From positions 930,001-994,000 of the forward strand of contig FSRD01000003.1 in assembly GCA_900129675.1 (NCBI GenBank): a stretch of 64,000 nt of DNA, given 5' to 3'. The notes beneath the pieces are model-generated. The model had not been told where the DNA came from. It worked only from the letters and a program-made list of their open reading frames with translations, and made no database searches. Positions 53,975 to 62,943 of this stretch are shown piece by piece. This stretch comes from Bradyrhizobium erythrophlei (GTDB lineage: Bacteria > Pseudomonadota > Alphaproteobacteria > Rhizobiales > Xanthobacteraceae). A program made the position numbers and the translations under genes. How positions within the stretch are numbered: the stretch's first letter is position 1; each line of letters starts with the position of its first letter.

Positions 53975-55162
53975 TTATTGCTTCGGCGGAATGAAGGTCG
54001 GGCCGACGGTGCGGATCGGCCTGTCGCCGGCGGGAGCCGTGGAATCGACGGCAGGCGCGGCCGATGCCGCGGCCGGCGGCGCGGTCGCCGTGGTGCCGGC
54101 GGGGGCCGCCGCGCCCTTCTTGGCGGGCACACCTTTCGCCGGCTGCGGCTGGGCGCGCTGCTGCATTTTCTTCGCGCTCTCTTCGGTGACGATGATGTCG
54201 CCCTGCTGCTCGACGGCGGCCTTGTCGTCGACCGATTTCAGCGCATCCGACCAGGTCTGGCCGGCGGCCTTGCAGGCGCAGGACGGGTTGAACTCCGTGC
54301 GGAATTTGAACGCATTGGGCAGCGCGGTGTAGGGCTGGCCGGTGATCGAGACCGCCTGGTTGATGTCTTCGCCGGGGTTGCGGTAGGCGAACAGGCTCGC
54401 TTCCGTCGCCGGGCACAGCGCCTTGCACGTCTTCTCGTCGTCGGCGAAGCGTGCCTGCACGGTGGCGAACGAGACCGGGAAATAGGCGCCGTCGCAGGTG
54501 CGCACGCAGACCGTTTTAAACGTTCCGGATTGCGGACCCATATCGACGCCGGGCGCCCCCGGACTGTTGTTGTTATTGTTGCCGAACAGATTGTCGATGA
54601 AACTGCCCGGGCCCCGCGCCGCGTTGACGTATTGCGGGCCGCAATTGTTCTGCGCCAGCGCGGTCAACACCGAGCGGCGCTGGTTCTCGCGGTCGGCGCC
54701 GCCGATCCCGCCGCTGCGCAGGCGTTCGAGGCTGGTCGTGATCTGATCGAGATTGCCGCGCATCTGCGAGATCTGGTTGTTGACCGGCCCGCATTGCGCC
54801 GACTGGCCGTTGAACAGCGAGAAGAAGCCGGAACTGTCGCAGCCCATTCGTTTGGCCTGCAGCGTGACGCGATCGAGTTCGGCCTGCTGCTTGGTGGCCG
54901 CATCCTGGTAGCGGCGGATCTGTTCGTCCTTGGCGGGATCGCCGCTGCCGGCGCCGCGATCGATCGTCGCCAGTTGCCCCTCAAGCCGGATGCAGATCGG
55001 ATTGCCCTGCGCGCCCTGCTGTTGTGTCGGCTGTTGCTGCTGTGGCGGCGAGTCGCCGGGGTTCATCTGCGCGAACGCGACCGTGCACGGCAGCGTGATG
55101 CCGATCAGCATGGCGCAGGTCAAAATCCAGCGGGACGACAAGGAGGTAAGGGTTTCAGGCAT
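53975..55162 (-). CDS. DUF2865 secreted protein
   Basis: A 395-aa exported protein. A signal peptide covers residues ~10-32 (WILTCAMLIGITLPCTVAFA). A Gln-rich stretch (PPQQQQPTQQQ) and a helical coiled segment follow. The DUF2865 core has paired Cys (VCVRTCDGAYFPVSFAT, CKALCPATEASLFAY, CACKAAGQTW). The tail is low-complexity Ala/Pro. The Cys pairs probably form disulfides in the periplasm, and VRTCDGAYFPVS is the family hallmark. No known role. ATG 55162 is chosen because it starts the signal peptide; the frame extends further upstream without coding character. Confidence 0.88.
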   Translation of the reverse strand: MPETLTSLSSRWILTCAMLIGITLPCTVAFAQMNPGDSPPQQQQPTQQQGAQGNPICIRLEGQLATIDRGAGSGDPAKDEQIRRYQDAATKQQAELDRVTLQAKRMGCDSSGFFSLFNGQSAQCGPVNNQISQMRGNLDQITTSLERLRSGGIGGADRENQRRSVLTALAQNNCGPQYVNAARGPGSFIDNLFGNNNNNSPGAPGVDMGPQSGTFKTVCVRTCDGAYFPVSFATVQARFADDEKTCKALCPATEASLFAYRNPGEDINQAVSITGQPYTALPNAFKFRTEFNPSCACKAAGQTWSDALKSVDDKAAVEQQGDIIVTEESAKKMQQRAQPQPAKGVPAKKGAAAPAGTTATAPPAAASAAPAVDSTAPAGDRPIRTVGPTFIPPKQ

Positions 55163-55352
55163 ATCCGGCCATCGAGAGCGAATCCGCGCGGTTATGGAAA
55201 CCGAAAGCCGCGGCCAAGGCGGCAAGGTGCGGCCAAAGCCGCTGCCATCACCAAGGCCGCTTGACATAGCTGCTTCTCGGGGCAGCGTCACGTCGTTTCC
55301 GGGGCACGGGTGTGGCAAAGCGCCCCCTCAGAATACGCCGTGCCGGGCCGGT

Positions 55353-55661
55353 TCAGCGCTGGCAGGTGATGGCGACGTATTCCCCGCAGCCATTACCGGT
55401 GCATTTCTCGTTCCCGGCCTTGGGAACCGCGCCGGTAATCTCGTCGGGATCGACGCGCCGGTAGGCGGTGGCCTGCGCAAAATCCCGTGACTGGCAATAG
55501 GAGCGGGCGGCATGGGCGCCGCATTTATCGCCCTTGGCGAGGCACTGGTCGACGCCGTAGCCGTCGGCCTGGTTGGCAATGATGAAGACGCGGCTGTCGG
55601 CCGAGGCGGCGGAAGCGGCGAGAAGGAATGCGCAGGCAATGAATGCTGACAAAGGTCGCAT
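55353..55661 (-). CDS. Small secreted cysteine-containing protein, function unknown
   Basis: 102 aa with a clear signal peptide (FIACAFLLAASAASA). The mature part of ~80 residues has six cysteines (QCLAKGDKCGAHAARSYCQS and KCTGNGCGEYVAITCQR), so it is probably disulfide-bonded in the periplasm. It lies close to the DUF2865 gene on the same strand but is read separately (190 bp between). The family is not recognised. Confidence 0.8.
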   Translation of the reverse strand: MRPLSAFIACAFLLAASAASADSRVFIIANQADGYGVDQCLAKGDKCGAHAARSYCQSRDFAQATAYRRVDPDEITGAVPKAGNEKCTGNGCGEYVAITCQR

Positions 55662-55825
55662 GGTGCACCGGGGAAGGAGGGGACCGCCCTTTATCGGATA
55701 GACCCAAAGCGTTAAGAATGATTAACCATGGCGTCGCCGGCCGGGGCGGGCGGCCCAAATCGTGCTCAAATCCGGGCTAAGCAGGCCCTTGACGGCGTCC
55801 CCCGGGCTGGGACATGGTGGGAACC

Positions 55826-55876
55826 ATGAACGGTCTCCTCGCCATCTGCAGCATTTGCCGCGAGATTATTAGCTAG
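55826..55876 (+). CDS. Putative cysteine leader peptide of the cysS operon
   Basis: A 16-codon open frame reading MNGLLAICSICREIIS, with GGTGGGA a few bases before the ATG. It has two Cys codons (both TGC, codons 8 and 11) in a very short peptide that sits 72 bases before cysS. A 10-bp hairpin begins at its stop codon and is followed by a T-rich stretch. This is the arrangement of a translation-coupled attenuator, where stalling at Cys codons would let the operon be read. It is an inference from layout. Confidence 0.55.
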   Translation: MNGLLAICSICREIIS

Positions 55877-55904
55877 CGATTCGCTGGCTGAGGCCGTCTT
55901 TTCT
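55869..55904 (+). promoter_or_regulatory. Hairpin overlapping the leader stop codon, then T-rich tract (candidate attenuator)
   Basis: TTAGCTAGCG (55869-55878), loop ATT, CGCTGGCTGA (55882-55891) with two G-U pairs, then GGCCG and TCTTTTCT. The five-base gap before the T-tract makes it a weak intrinsic terminator, but its overlap with the leader's stop codon suggests coupling to translation. Confidence 0.45.
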
Positions 55905-55948
55905 CAACCGAGATCACTCGACGCCCGGCCGCAACGGACGGGATATCC

Positions 55949-57343
55949 ATGCAATTGCGCCTCTACGATACGTTGACCAAGGAGAAGCGGCCGTTCACGC
56001 CGCTCGATCCCTCGAATGTGCGCATGTATGTCTGCGGGCCGACGGTCTACGACTTCGCCCACATCGGCAACGCGCGCCCGGTCATCGTGTTCGACGTGCT
56101 GTTCCGGCTGCTGCGGCACCTCTACGGCGCCGATCACGTCACCTATGTCCGCAACATCACCGACGTCGATGACAAGATCAACGCGCGGGCCGTGCGCGAT
56201 TTTCCCGGGCTGCCGCTGAACGAGGCGATCCGCAGGGTCACGGAAGTGACCGCTAACCAGTTTTACGCCGACGCCGCGGCATTGGGTTCACTTCCGCCGA
56301 CGTTCGAACCCCGCGCGACTGATTTCGTGTTGCCGCGCGCTGACGGCAAGACGGATATGGTGACGCTCATCAGGCAATTGATCGCGCGCGGTCATGCGTA
56401 TGAGGCGGGCGGCGAGGTTCTGTTCGATACGGCGTCGATGCCGGACTATGGCGCGCTTTCGGGCCGCAAGCTGGACGAGCAGCGTCCGGGCGCGCGCGTC
56501 GCTGTCGATGCACACAAGAAAAATCCGGGCGATTTCGTGCTGTGGAAGCAATCGTCTGGCGATGAGCCGGGATGGGAAAGCCCATGGGGCAGGGGCCGTC
56601 CGGGGTGGCACATCGAATGCTCGGCCATGAGTGCTGCGTATCTCGGTGAAGTGTTCGATATCCACGGCGGTGGCCTGGATTTGATCTTCCCGCATCACGA
56701 AAACGAAATCGCGCAGTCGCGTTGCGCGCACGGCACGCCTGCGATGGCGAACTTCTGGATGCACAATGAATTCGTGCAGATCGAAGATACCAAGATGTCG
56801 AAGTCGCTCGGCAACTTCGTCACGATCCGGGAATTGCTGGCCGATTGGCCGGGCGAAGTGCTGCGCCTCAATATGTTGAAGGCGCATTATCGTTCTCCAA
56901 TGGACTGGACGTTGAAGGGATTGGAAGAAAGCGCCAAGACGCTCGACGACTGGTATTGGGTCGCGGCCGACATCAAGGGCGGGCGGCCTTCTGACGCCGT
57001 CATTGACGCGCTGTCGGACGACCTGAACACGCCGCAGATGGTCGCGTCGCTGCACGGCTTGCGGAATAGCGCGGCTTCCGGAAACGATCTGGATCGCAGC
57101 CAGTTTGCGGCTTCCTTGCGGCTGCTCGGTTTCCTGTCGGAGAGTGCTGCGGACTGGAAGGCACGCAAGCAGCAAGCGAGCGGCATTGACGCCAAGCAGA
57201 TCGATAGTCTGATTTCCGACCGCACGGCTGCGCGCGCCCGAAAAGACTTCAAGGAATCCGACCGCATCCGCGATGAACTCGCCGCGATGGGCGTCGTCAT
57301 CAAGGATTCCAAGGACGGCACCACCTGGGAGGTCGCGCGATGA
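55949..57343 (+). CDS. cysS: Cysteine-tRNA ligase
   Basis: A 464-aa class I aminoacyl-tRNA synthetase. The HIGH motif is FAHIGNARP, zinc ligands include the Cys in YVCGPTVY and the IECSAM/HHENE region, and KMSKS is DTKMSKSLGNF. It charges tRNA-Cys. It heads a tightly packed operon: its TGA overlaps the ATG of a 37-codon membrane-protein gene, followed by a GNAT gene and cimA. An unusual leader with two Cys codons precedes it. Confidence 0.96.
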   Translation: MQLRLYDTLTKEKRPFTPLDPSNVRMYVCGPTVYDFAHIGNARPVIVFDVLFRLLRHLYGADHVTYVRNITDVDDKINARAVRDFPGLPLNEAIRRVTEVTANQFYADAAALGSLPPTFEPRATDFVLPRADGKTDMVTLIRQLIARGHAYEAGGEVLFDTASMPDYGALSGRKLDEQRPGARVAVDAHKKNPGDFVLWKQSSGDEPGWESPWGRGRPGWHIECSAMSAAYLGEVFDIHGGGLDLIFPHHENEIAQSRCAHGTPAMANFWMHNEFVQIEDTKMSKSLGNFVTIRELLADWPGEVLRLNMLKAHYRSPMDWTLKGLEESAKTLDDWYWVAADIKGGRPSDAVIDALSDDLNTPQMVASLHGLRNSAASGNDLDRSQFAASLRLLGFLSESAADWKARKQQASGIDAKQIDSLISDRTAARARKDFKESDRIRDELAAMGVVIKDSKDGTTWEVAR

Positions 57344-57453
57344 GCAAGCCGGATACACCTTTCCCAAAACACTGGCGCTACTACATCTTCATCAAGTGGG
57401 CGGTCATCATTGCCGCGATCGTGCTTGTGCTTAGACTGTTCGGAGTATTTTGA
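57340..57453 (+). CDS. 37-aa single-pass membrane protein in the cysS operon
   Basis: ATG 57340 overlaps the cysS stop as ATGA. The product starts MSKPDTPFPKHWRYYIFIKW. It continues with one hydrophobic segment (AVIIAAIVLVLRLFGVF) and ends with TGA at 57451-57453. A short soluble head, an aromatic/basic boundary and one membrane helix make it a credible small protein. It is followed after 4 bases by the GNAT gene. Function unknown. Confidence 0.7.
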   Translation: MSKPDTPFPKHWRYYIFIKWAVIIAAIVLVLRLFGVF

Positions 57454-57457
57454 CGCG

Positions 57458-57970
57458 ATGGGACAGGCATTGCCCCAACCTGCGCTGCGGCCGTTTCTAG
57501 CCGCGGACACCCCTGTGGTGGCGGCGATCTTTGTTGCCGCCATCGAGGCATTGACCGGCGACGACTACAGCGAAGCACAGCAGGAAGCCTGGGCTGCCGT
57601 GGCCGAGGACGAAGAGCAATTCGGCAAGCGTCTCGCCGGCCAGCTCACTTTGATCGCGACGCTGCAGAACTCGCCGGTCGGGTTCGCCTCCTTGAAAGAG
57701 CCTGACCATATCGACCTGCTCTACGTTCACCCGAGCGCTGCAGGGCAGGGTGTCGCCTCGATGCTGTGCGACGCGCTGGAAAAACTCGCGGGCGCCCGCG
57801 GCGCGAAAAACCTGACGGTCGATGCCAGCGACAACGCGGCGGAATTTTTCTCAAAGCGCGGCTATGTCGGCATGCAGCGCAATACCGTCACCGTCAATGG
57901 CGAATGGCTTGCCAACACCACGATGCAGAAGACGCTGGCCGATGGTGCTGCGGCGGGAGGCCAAACATGA
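57458..57970 (+). CDS. GNAT-family N-acetyltransferase
   Basis: A 170-aa acetyl-CoA-dependent transferase. The core strand is HIDLLYVHPSAAGQGVASML with the Q/R-x-x-G-x-G/A-type pantetheine loop, followed by LTVDASDNAAEFFSKRGYVG. ATG 57458 is 4 bases after the small membrane-protein gene, and its TGA overlaps the cimA ATG. The substrate is unknown. Confidence 0.9.
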   Translation: MGQALPQPALRPFLAADTPVVAAIFVAAIEALTGDDYSEAQQEAWAAVAEDEEQFGKRLAGQLTLIATLQNSPVGFASLKEPDHIDLLYVHPSAAGQGVASMLCDALEKLAGARGAKNLTVDASDNAAEFFSKRGYVGMQRNTVTVNGEWLANTTMQKTLADGAAAGGQT

Positions 57971-59565
57971 GCCGCGAACGCCTCTATCTGTTCGACACCA
58001 CCCTGCGCGACGGCGCGCAGACCAACGGCGTCGATTTCACGCTGCATGACAAGCAGATCATCGCAGGGATGCTCGACGAACTCGGCATCGATTATGTCGA
58101 GGGCGGCTATCCCGGCGCCAATCCGACCGACACCGAGTTCTTTGCCGAAAAGCCAAAGTTAGAGCATGCGAAGTTCACGGCGTTCGGCATGACGCGGCGG
58201 CCCGGCCGCTCGGCCTCGAACGATCCCGGGCTCGCGGGGCTGCTGGAAGCCAAGGCCGACGCGATCTGTTTCGTCGCGAAGGCATCGGCCTATCAGGTGC
58301 GCGTCGCGCTCGAGACCACCAACGAGGAAAATCTCGCCTCGATCCGCGACAGCGTCGGCGCGGCAAAAGCTGCGGGCCGCGAGGTGATGGTCGATTGCGA
58401 GCATTTCTTCGACGGCTACAAGGAGAACGCCGAATTCGCACTCGCCTGCGCCAAAGCGGCCTATGAATCCGGCGCGCGCTGGGTGGTGCTGTGCGATACC
58501 AATGGCGGTACCATGCCGCATGAGGTCGAAACCATCGTCGGCAACGTGATCAAGCACATCCCCGGTGGTCACGTCGGCATCCACGCCCATAACGACACCG
58601 AGCAGGCCGTGGCCAATTCGCTGGCCGCGGTGCGCGCCGGCGCGCGGCAAATCCAGGGTACGCTGAACGGGCTCGGCGAGCGCTGCGGCAACGCCAATTT
58701 GTGTTCGCTGATCCCGACGCTGCGGCTGAAGAACGAATTTTCCGACGCTTTCGAGATCGGCGTTACCACGTCGAAGATGGCGACCCTGATGAAGGTGTCG
58801 CGGGCGCTCGACGACATGCTCAACCGCGCGCCGAACCGCCACGCGGCCTATGTCGGCGAAAGCGCGTTCGTGACCAAGACCGGCATTCACGCCTCGGCGG
58901 TCATGAAGGATCCGCACACCTACGAGCACGTGTTGCCTGAATTGGTCGGCAATCATCGCAAGGTATTGGTGTCGGATCAGGCCGGCCGCTCCAACGTCAT
59001 CGCCGAACTCGATCGCGCCGGCATCGCCTATGAGAAGAGCGATCCGAAACTGGCGCGCCTGGTCGACGAATTGAAGGAGCGCGAGGCCGCGGGCTATGCC
59101 TACGAGTCCGCCAACGCTTCGTTCGACCTGCTGGCGCGGCGCACGCTCGGAAAAGTGCCGGAATATTTCCGGGTCGAGCAGTTCGACGTCAATGTCGAGC
59201 AGCGCTACAACGCCAACGGCCAGCGTGTCACGGTGGCGCTGGCGGTGGTGAAGGTCGACGTCGCCGGCGAGCGGCTGATCTCGGCGGCGGAGGGCAATGG
59301 ACCGGTCAATGCGCTCGACGTCGCTCTGCGCAAGGACCTCGGTAAATATCAGAAATACATCGAAGGCCTGAAGCTGATCGACTATCGCGTCCGTATCCTC
59401 AATGGCGGCACCGAAGCGGTGACGCGGGTGCTGATCGAGAGCGAGGACGAGACGGGCGAAAGCTGGACCACGATCGGGGTGTCGCCCAACATTATCGACG
59501 CGTCGTTCCAGGCGCTGATGGATTCGGTGATCTACAAGCTGGTGAAATCAGGCGCGCCGGCGTGA
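57967..59565 (+). CDS. cimA: Citramalate synthase (CimA)
   Basis: A 532-aa enzyme of the 2-isopropylmalate synthase/homocitrate synthase group, joining pyruvate and acetyl-CoA to give citramalate for isoleucine synthesis. The N-terminal TIM barrel has LFDTTLRDGAQTNGVDFTLH, IDYVEGGYPGANPTD, the metal-site IHAHNDTEQAVANS and the catalytic region. The C-terminal LeuA-like regulatory domain runs from about residue 380. ATG 57967 overlaps the GNAT stop; the open frame that extends to 57766 is not coding. It is the last gene of the cysS operon and is followed by palindromic repeat copy C. Confidence 0.92.
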   Translation: MSRERLYLFDTTLRDGAQTNGVDFTLHDKQIIAGMLDELGIDYVEGGYPGANPTDTEFFAEKPKLEHAKFTAFGMTRRPGRSASNDPGLAGLLEAKADAICFVAKASAYQVRVALETTNEENLASIRDSVGAAKAAGREVMVDCEHFFDGYKENAEFALACAKAAYESGARWVVLCDTNGGTMPHEVETIVGNVIKHIPGGHVGIHAHNDTEQAVANSLAAVRAGARQIQGTLNGLGERCGNANLCSLIPTLRLKNEFSDAFEIGVTTSKMATLMKVSRALDDMLNRAPNRHAAYVGESAFVTKTGIHASAVMKDPHTYEHVLPELVGNHRKVLVSDQAGRSNVIAELDRAGIAYEKSDPKLARLVDELKEREAAGYAYESANASFDLLARRTLGKVPEYFRVEQFDVNVEQRYNANGQRVTVALAVVKVDVAGERLISAAEGNGPVNALDVALRKDLGKYQKYIEGLKLIDYRVRILNGGTEAVTRVLIESEDETGESWTTIGVSPNIIDASFQALMDSVIYKLVKSGAPA

Positions 59566-59572
59566 GGAACAC

Positions 59573-59657
59573 CGTCATTGCGAGGAGCGAAGCGACGAAG
59601 CAATCCATTCTTTCTTTCGGTGGTGAGATGGATTGCTTCGTTTCGCTCGCAATGACG
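59573..59657. repeat. Palindromic dispersed repeat, copy C
   Basis: CGTCATTGCGAGGAGCGAAG... to ...TTTCGCTCGCAATGACG, the same hairpin as copies A and B. It starts 8 bases after the cimA stop and ends 23 bases before the VOC start. Confidence 0.9.
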
Positions 59658-59680
59658 GCTGAGAAAGCGGGGGCCTTTCC

Positions 59681-60058
59681 GTGATCGACCACATCTCCGT
59701 CGGCGTCGCTGACCTCGAACGCGCCGCGCGCTTCTACGAAATGACGCTGGCGACGCTCGGGCTGTCGCGCCTGGTGACGCGTCCGGCGACGGTCGGATTC
59801 GGCAAGAACTATCCGGAGTTCTGGATCAATCTGCGCGCCGGCATGGCGCCGGTCGCGCCGGAGAGCGGCACCCACATCTGCCTTCGCGCGAAATCGACCG
59901 GTGACGTTGATGCGTTCCACGCCGCGGCGCTCAACGCCGGTGGGCGTTCCGACGGTGCGCCGGGGCTGCGCCCGCACGATCGGGTGAAATACTATGCGGC
60001 CTTCGTCGTCGATCCCGACGGTAACCGCATCGAAGCGGTGACGTTTCCGAGCGAGTGA
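59681..60058 (+). CDS. VOC (glyoxalase-like) family protein
   Basis: A 125-aa protein with the VOC pattern: MIDHISVGVADLERAARFYE (His4 as a metal ligand), THICLRAKS in the middle and YAAFVVDPDGNRIEAVTF at the end (Glu ligand). The start is GTG 59681; no ATG is available. It lies between palindromic repeat copy C and the convergent LOG-family gene. The substrate is unknown. Confidence 0.88.
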   Translation: MIDHISVGVADLERAARFYEMTLATLGLSRLVTRPATVGFGKNYPEFWINLRAGMAPVAPESGTHICLRAKSTGDVDAFHAAALNAGGRSDGAPGLRPHDRVKYYAAFVVDPDGNRIEAVTFPSE

Positions 60059-60071
60059 CGCGACTGAAGCC

Positions 60072-60677
60072 CTAAAGCCGTCGCGCCACTTCCGGTACCA
60101 TTTCCTCGCTGCCTTTCGGTGCGCGAGCGGCGGCGGTGCGCAAGCGCGGCAGGATATCCTCAACCCGTTCGGCCGTGAGAACATCGAGCGGCAGCGTCGC
60201 GCGGATGAACTCGGTCATGCGCATATGCGCGAGCAGCGAGAGCAGGGGCTCCCAGAAATTATCGATGTTGGCGAGCAGGATCGGTTTGTTGTGACGGCCG
60301 AGCTGCTGCCAGGTCAATTGCTCGACCAGTTCCTCCAGCGTGCCGATGCCGCCGGGGAGGGCGATGAACGCGTCGGAGCGTTCGAACATCAGCCGCTTGC
60401 GCTCGTGCATGTCGGGCGTGACGATCATCTCCTGGACGCGCGTCAGCGCGTTTTCCCGGGCTCTCAGAAAATCCGGAATGATCCCGGTGACGGAGCCGCC
60501 ATGGTCCAGGGTGGATTTGGCGACCGCGCCCATCAGGCCGATCGAGCCGCCGCCATAGACGAGGCGGATATCGTTTTCGGCGAAGACCTTGCCCAGGGCG
60601 ATGGCGGCTTCGACAAAGCGGGGGTTGGTGCCAGGGCCGGAGCCGCAATAGACACAGACGGTGTTGATTTGATTCAT
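60072..60677 (-). CDS. LOG family protein (cytokinin riboside 5'-monophosphate phosphoribohydrolase-like, TIGR00730)
   Basis: A 201-aa Rossmann-fold nucleotide hydrolase. The motifs CVYCGSGPG (start), LVYGGGSIGLMG, the catalytic-site ERKRLMFERSDAFIALPGG and PGGIGTLEELVEQLT (PGG-x-GT-x-x-E) are diagnostic. Plant LOG makes active cytokinin, while bacterial members hydrolyse nucleotide 5'-monophosphates. ATG 60677 gives the family start; the frame extends upstream without coding sense. Confidence 0.92.
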   Translation of the reverse strand: MNQINTVCVYCGSGPGTNPRFVEAAIALGKVFAENDIRLVYGGGSIGLMGAVAKSTLDHGGSVTGIIPDFLRARENALTRVQEMIVTPDMHERKRLMFERSDAFIALPGGIGTLEELVEQLTWQQLGRHNKPILLANIDNFWEPLLSLLAHMRMTEFIRATLPLDVLTAERVEDILPRLRTAAARAPKGSEEMVPEVARRL

Positions 60678-60889
60678 GTGGTTATGTGGCACTGCAACGT
60701 AAAATGCGTCAAGTCCGGTATATCCCCTGCCACGGCCGAATCGGGCCGTAAATGCCTGAAAAATGCGAAAGAATTGCTCCCCGAGTCTGTACCCGGCGTC
60801 TAAACGCTCTATATGACGGGCAGAATGCAGATCATTGGAAATCACGTGACAGCGAGCCGGTGTGCCACCCTGCCTGAGGCGCCCCGCTA

Positions 60890-62887
60890 ATGGCCCACAC
60901 CGATTCGCACCCGCGCGCCGGCGACGCGCAATCCGCCAGCACGTCACCCGAAAAGGCGACCCTGACCAGGACGCTGGTGCATCTGTGGCCCTATATCTGG
61001 CCGGGCGATCGCGTCGATCTGAAGATGCGCGTGGTCTGGTCGATGGTGCTGCTGCTGATCGCGAAGCTCGCGACGCTGTCGGTGCCCTTCACCTTCAAAT
61101 GGGCAATCGACGCGCTCAACGGGACGCCGAGCGCGCCGGTGCAGCCATCGAACTGGACGATGTGGCTGATCGCTTCGCCGCTCTTGATGACTGCAAGCTA
61201 CGGCGCGGTGCGGGTATTGATGGCGGTGCTGACGCAATGGCGCGACGGCATCTTTGCCCGCGTCGCCATGCATGCGGTGCGCAAGCTTGCCTACATCACC
61301 TTCGTTCACATGCACGAGCTGTCGCTGCGCTTCCATCTGGAGCGCAAGACCGGCGGGTTGACCCGCGTGCTGGAGCGTGGCCGCACCGGCATCGAAGTGA
61401 TCGTGCGGATGGTGATCCTGCAGCTGATCCCGACCATCGTCGAGGTGTCGCTGCTGATGGGCGTGCTGCTCTGGCAGTTCGACTGGCGCTACGTGCTCGT
61501 CACTGCGATCACGGTCGTGGTCTACATGTACTACACCTATCTCGCGACCGAATGGCGGATCGAAATCCGCCGCAAGATGAACGATTCCGACACCGAAGCG
61601 AATACCAAGGCGATCGACTCGCTGTTGAACTACGAGACGGTGAAATATTTCAGCGCCGAGCAGCGCGAAGCCGAACGCTATGATCGCTCGATGGAGCGCT
61701 ACGAGCACAACAGCGTGAAGACCTATACCTCGCTGGCGGTCCTCAATACCGGACAGGCGGTCATCTTCACGGCCGGTTTGACCGCGATCATGCTGATGTG
61801 CGCGCTCGGCGTCCGTGACGGCAGCAAAACGGTCGGCGATTTCGTCCTGGTCAACGCCATGATGATCCAGTTGTACCAGCCGCTGAACTTCATGGGCATG
61901 GTCTATCGCGAGATCAAACAGGCGGTGATCGACATCGAGAAGATGTTCAACGTGTTGTCGCGCAATCCCGAGATCAGGGATATTCCCGGCGCGACGCCGT
62001 TGGTCGTAAGCACCGGCAATGTGCGTTTCGACGACGTGCGGTTTGCCTACGATCCCGAGCGTCCGATCCTGAAAGGCCTCAGCTTCGAGGTGCCGGCCGG
62101 CAAGACGGTCGCGATCGTCGGTCCGTCCGGCGCCGGCAAATCGACGATTTCCCGGCTGCTGTTCCGGCTCTATGACGTCTCCAGCGGCAAGATCCTGATC
62201 GACGGCCAGGATATCAGGAATGTGACGCAGGCCTCGTTGCGCGCTTCGATCGGCATGGTGCCGCAGGATACCGTGCTGTTCAACGACACCATCCGCTACA
62301 ACATCCGCTACGGCCGGTGGGACGCCAGCGATGCCGAGGTGGAAGCGGCGGCGCAGCTGGCGCAGATCGACACCTTCATCAAGATGTCGCCAAAAGGGTA
62401 CGAAACCCAGGTCGGCGAGCGCGGGCTGAAATTGTCCGGCGGCGAGAAGCAGCGCGTGGCGATCGCGCGCACGGTGCTCAAGGCGCCGCCGATCCTGGTG
62501 CTCGATGAGGCGACCTCGGCGCTCGACAGCCACACCGAGCACGAAATCCAGGAGTCGCTCGAGCGGGTCTCGCGCAATCGCACGTCGCTGGTGATCGCGC
62601 ATCGGCTCTCGACCATCGTCGGCGCCGATGAAATCATCGTGCTGGATCAGGGCCGCATCGCCGAGCGCGGAACCCATGCGCAGCTTTTGGCTTCCGGCGG
62701 ACTTTATGCCAGTATGTGGAACAGGCAGCGCGAGGCCGAGGAGGCGCGGGAAAAACTCGCGCAGATCGACGACGAGCACGAGGCGCCGAACCGCGTACCG
62801 CCGCCGGTCGAGGATCCCGTTCAGGATCCAGGCAAAGATCCGGTCAGCGGTCCGGGCAAAGATTCCTTGGCGACCGCCGCAGAATAA
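60890..62887 (+). CDS. ABC transporter of the Atm1/HMT1 type (half-transporter, permease + ATPase fused)
   Basis: A 665-aa protein. The N-terminal six-TM exporter domain includes RVVWSMVLLLIAKLATLSVP. The cytosolic ATPase has Walker A VGPSGAGKSTISR, signature LSGGEKQRVAIART, Walker B ILVLDEATSALDSHTE and the H-loop IAHRLST. The N-domain phrases EANTKAIDSLLNYETVKYFS and FHLERKTGGLTRVLERG are strong Atm1-type signatures. Alphaproteobacterial members export glutathione- or metal-linked thiols. The last ~60 residues are a Pro/Asp/Lys-rich repeat-like tail (VQDPGKDPVSGPGKD). Confidence 0.94.
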   Translation: MAHTDSHPRAGDAQSASTSPEKATLTRTLVHLWPYIWPGDRVDLKMRVVWSMVLLLIAKLATLSVPFTFKWAIDALNGTPSAPVQPSNWTMWLIASPLLMTASYGAVRVLMAVLTQWRDGIFARVAMHAVRKLAYITFVHMHELSLRFHLERKTGGLTRVLERGRTGIEVIVRMVILQLIPTIVEVSLLMGVLLWQFDWRYVLVTAITVVVYMYYTYLATEWRIEIRRKMNDSDTEANTKAIDSLLNYETVKYFSAEQREAERYDRSMERYEHNSVKTYTSLAVLNTGQAVIFTAGLTAIMLMCALGVRDGSKTVGDFVLVNAMMIQLYQPLNFMGMVYREIKQAVIDIEKMFNVLSRNPEIRDIPGATPLVVSTGNVRFDDVRFAYDPERPILKGLSFEVPAGKTVAIVGPSGAGKSTISRLLFRLYDVSSGKILIDGQDIRNVTQASLRASIGMVPQDTVLFNDTIRYNIRYGRWDASDAEVEAAAQLAQIDTFIKMSPKGYETQVGERGLKLSGGEKQRVAIARTVLKAPPILVLDEATSALDSHTEHEIQESLERVSRNRTSLVIAHRLSTIVGADEIIVLDQGRIAERGTHAQLLASGGLYASMWNRQREAEEAREKLAQIDDEHEAPNRVPPPVEDPVQDPGKDPVSGPGKDSLATAAE

Positions 62888-62943
62888 CCGAAACGAAGCT
62901 CCATCTCCCACCATGGGAGTGGGAAAGTTGACAGCGAGCCCCC

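Noticed and set aside
60944..62914. 656-codon minus-strand open frame
   Set aside because: Antisense to the Atm1-like ABC transporter, whose Walker and signature motifs are intact.
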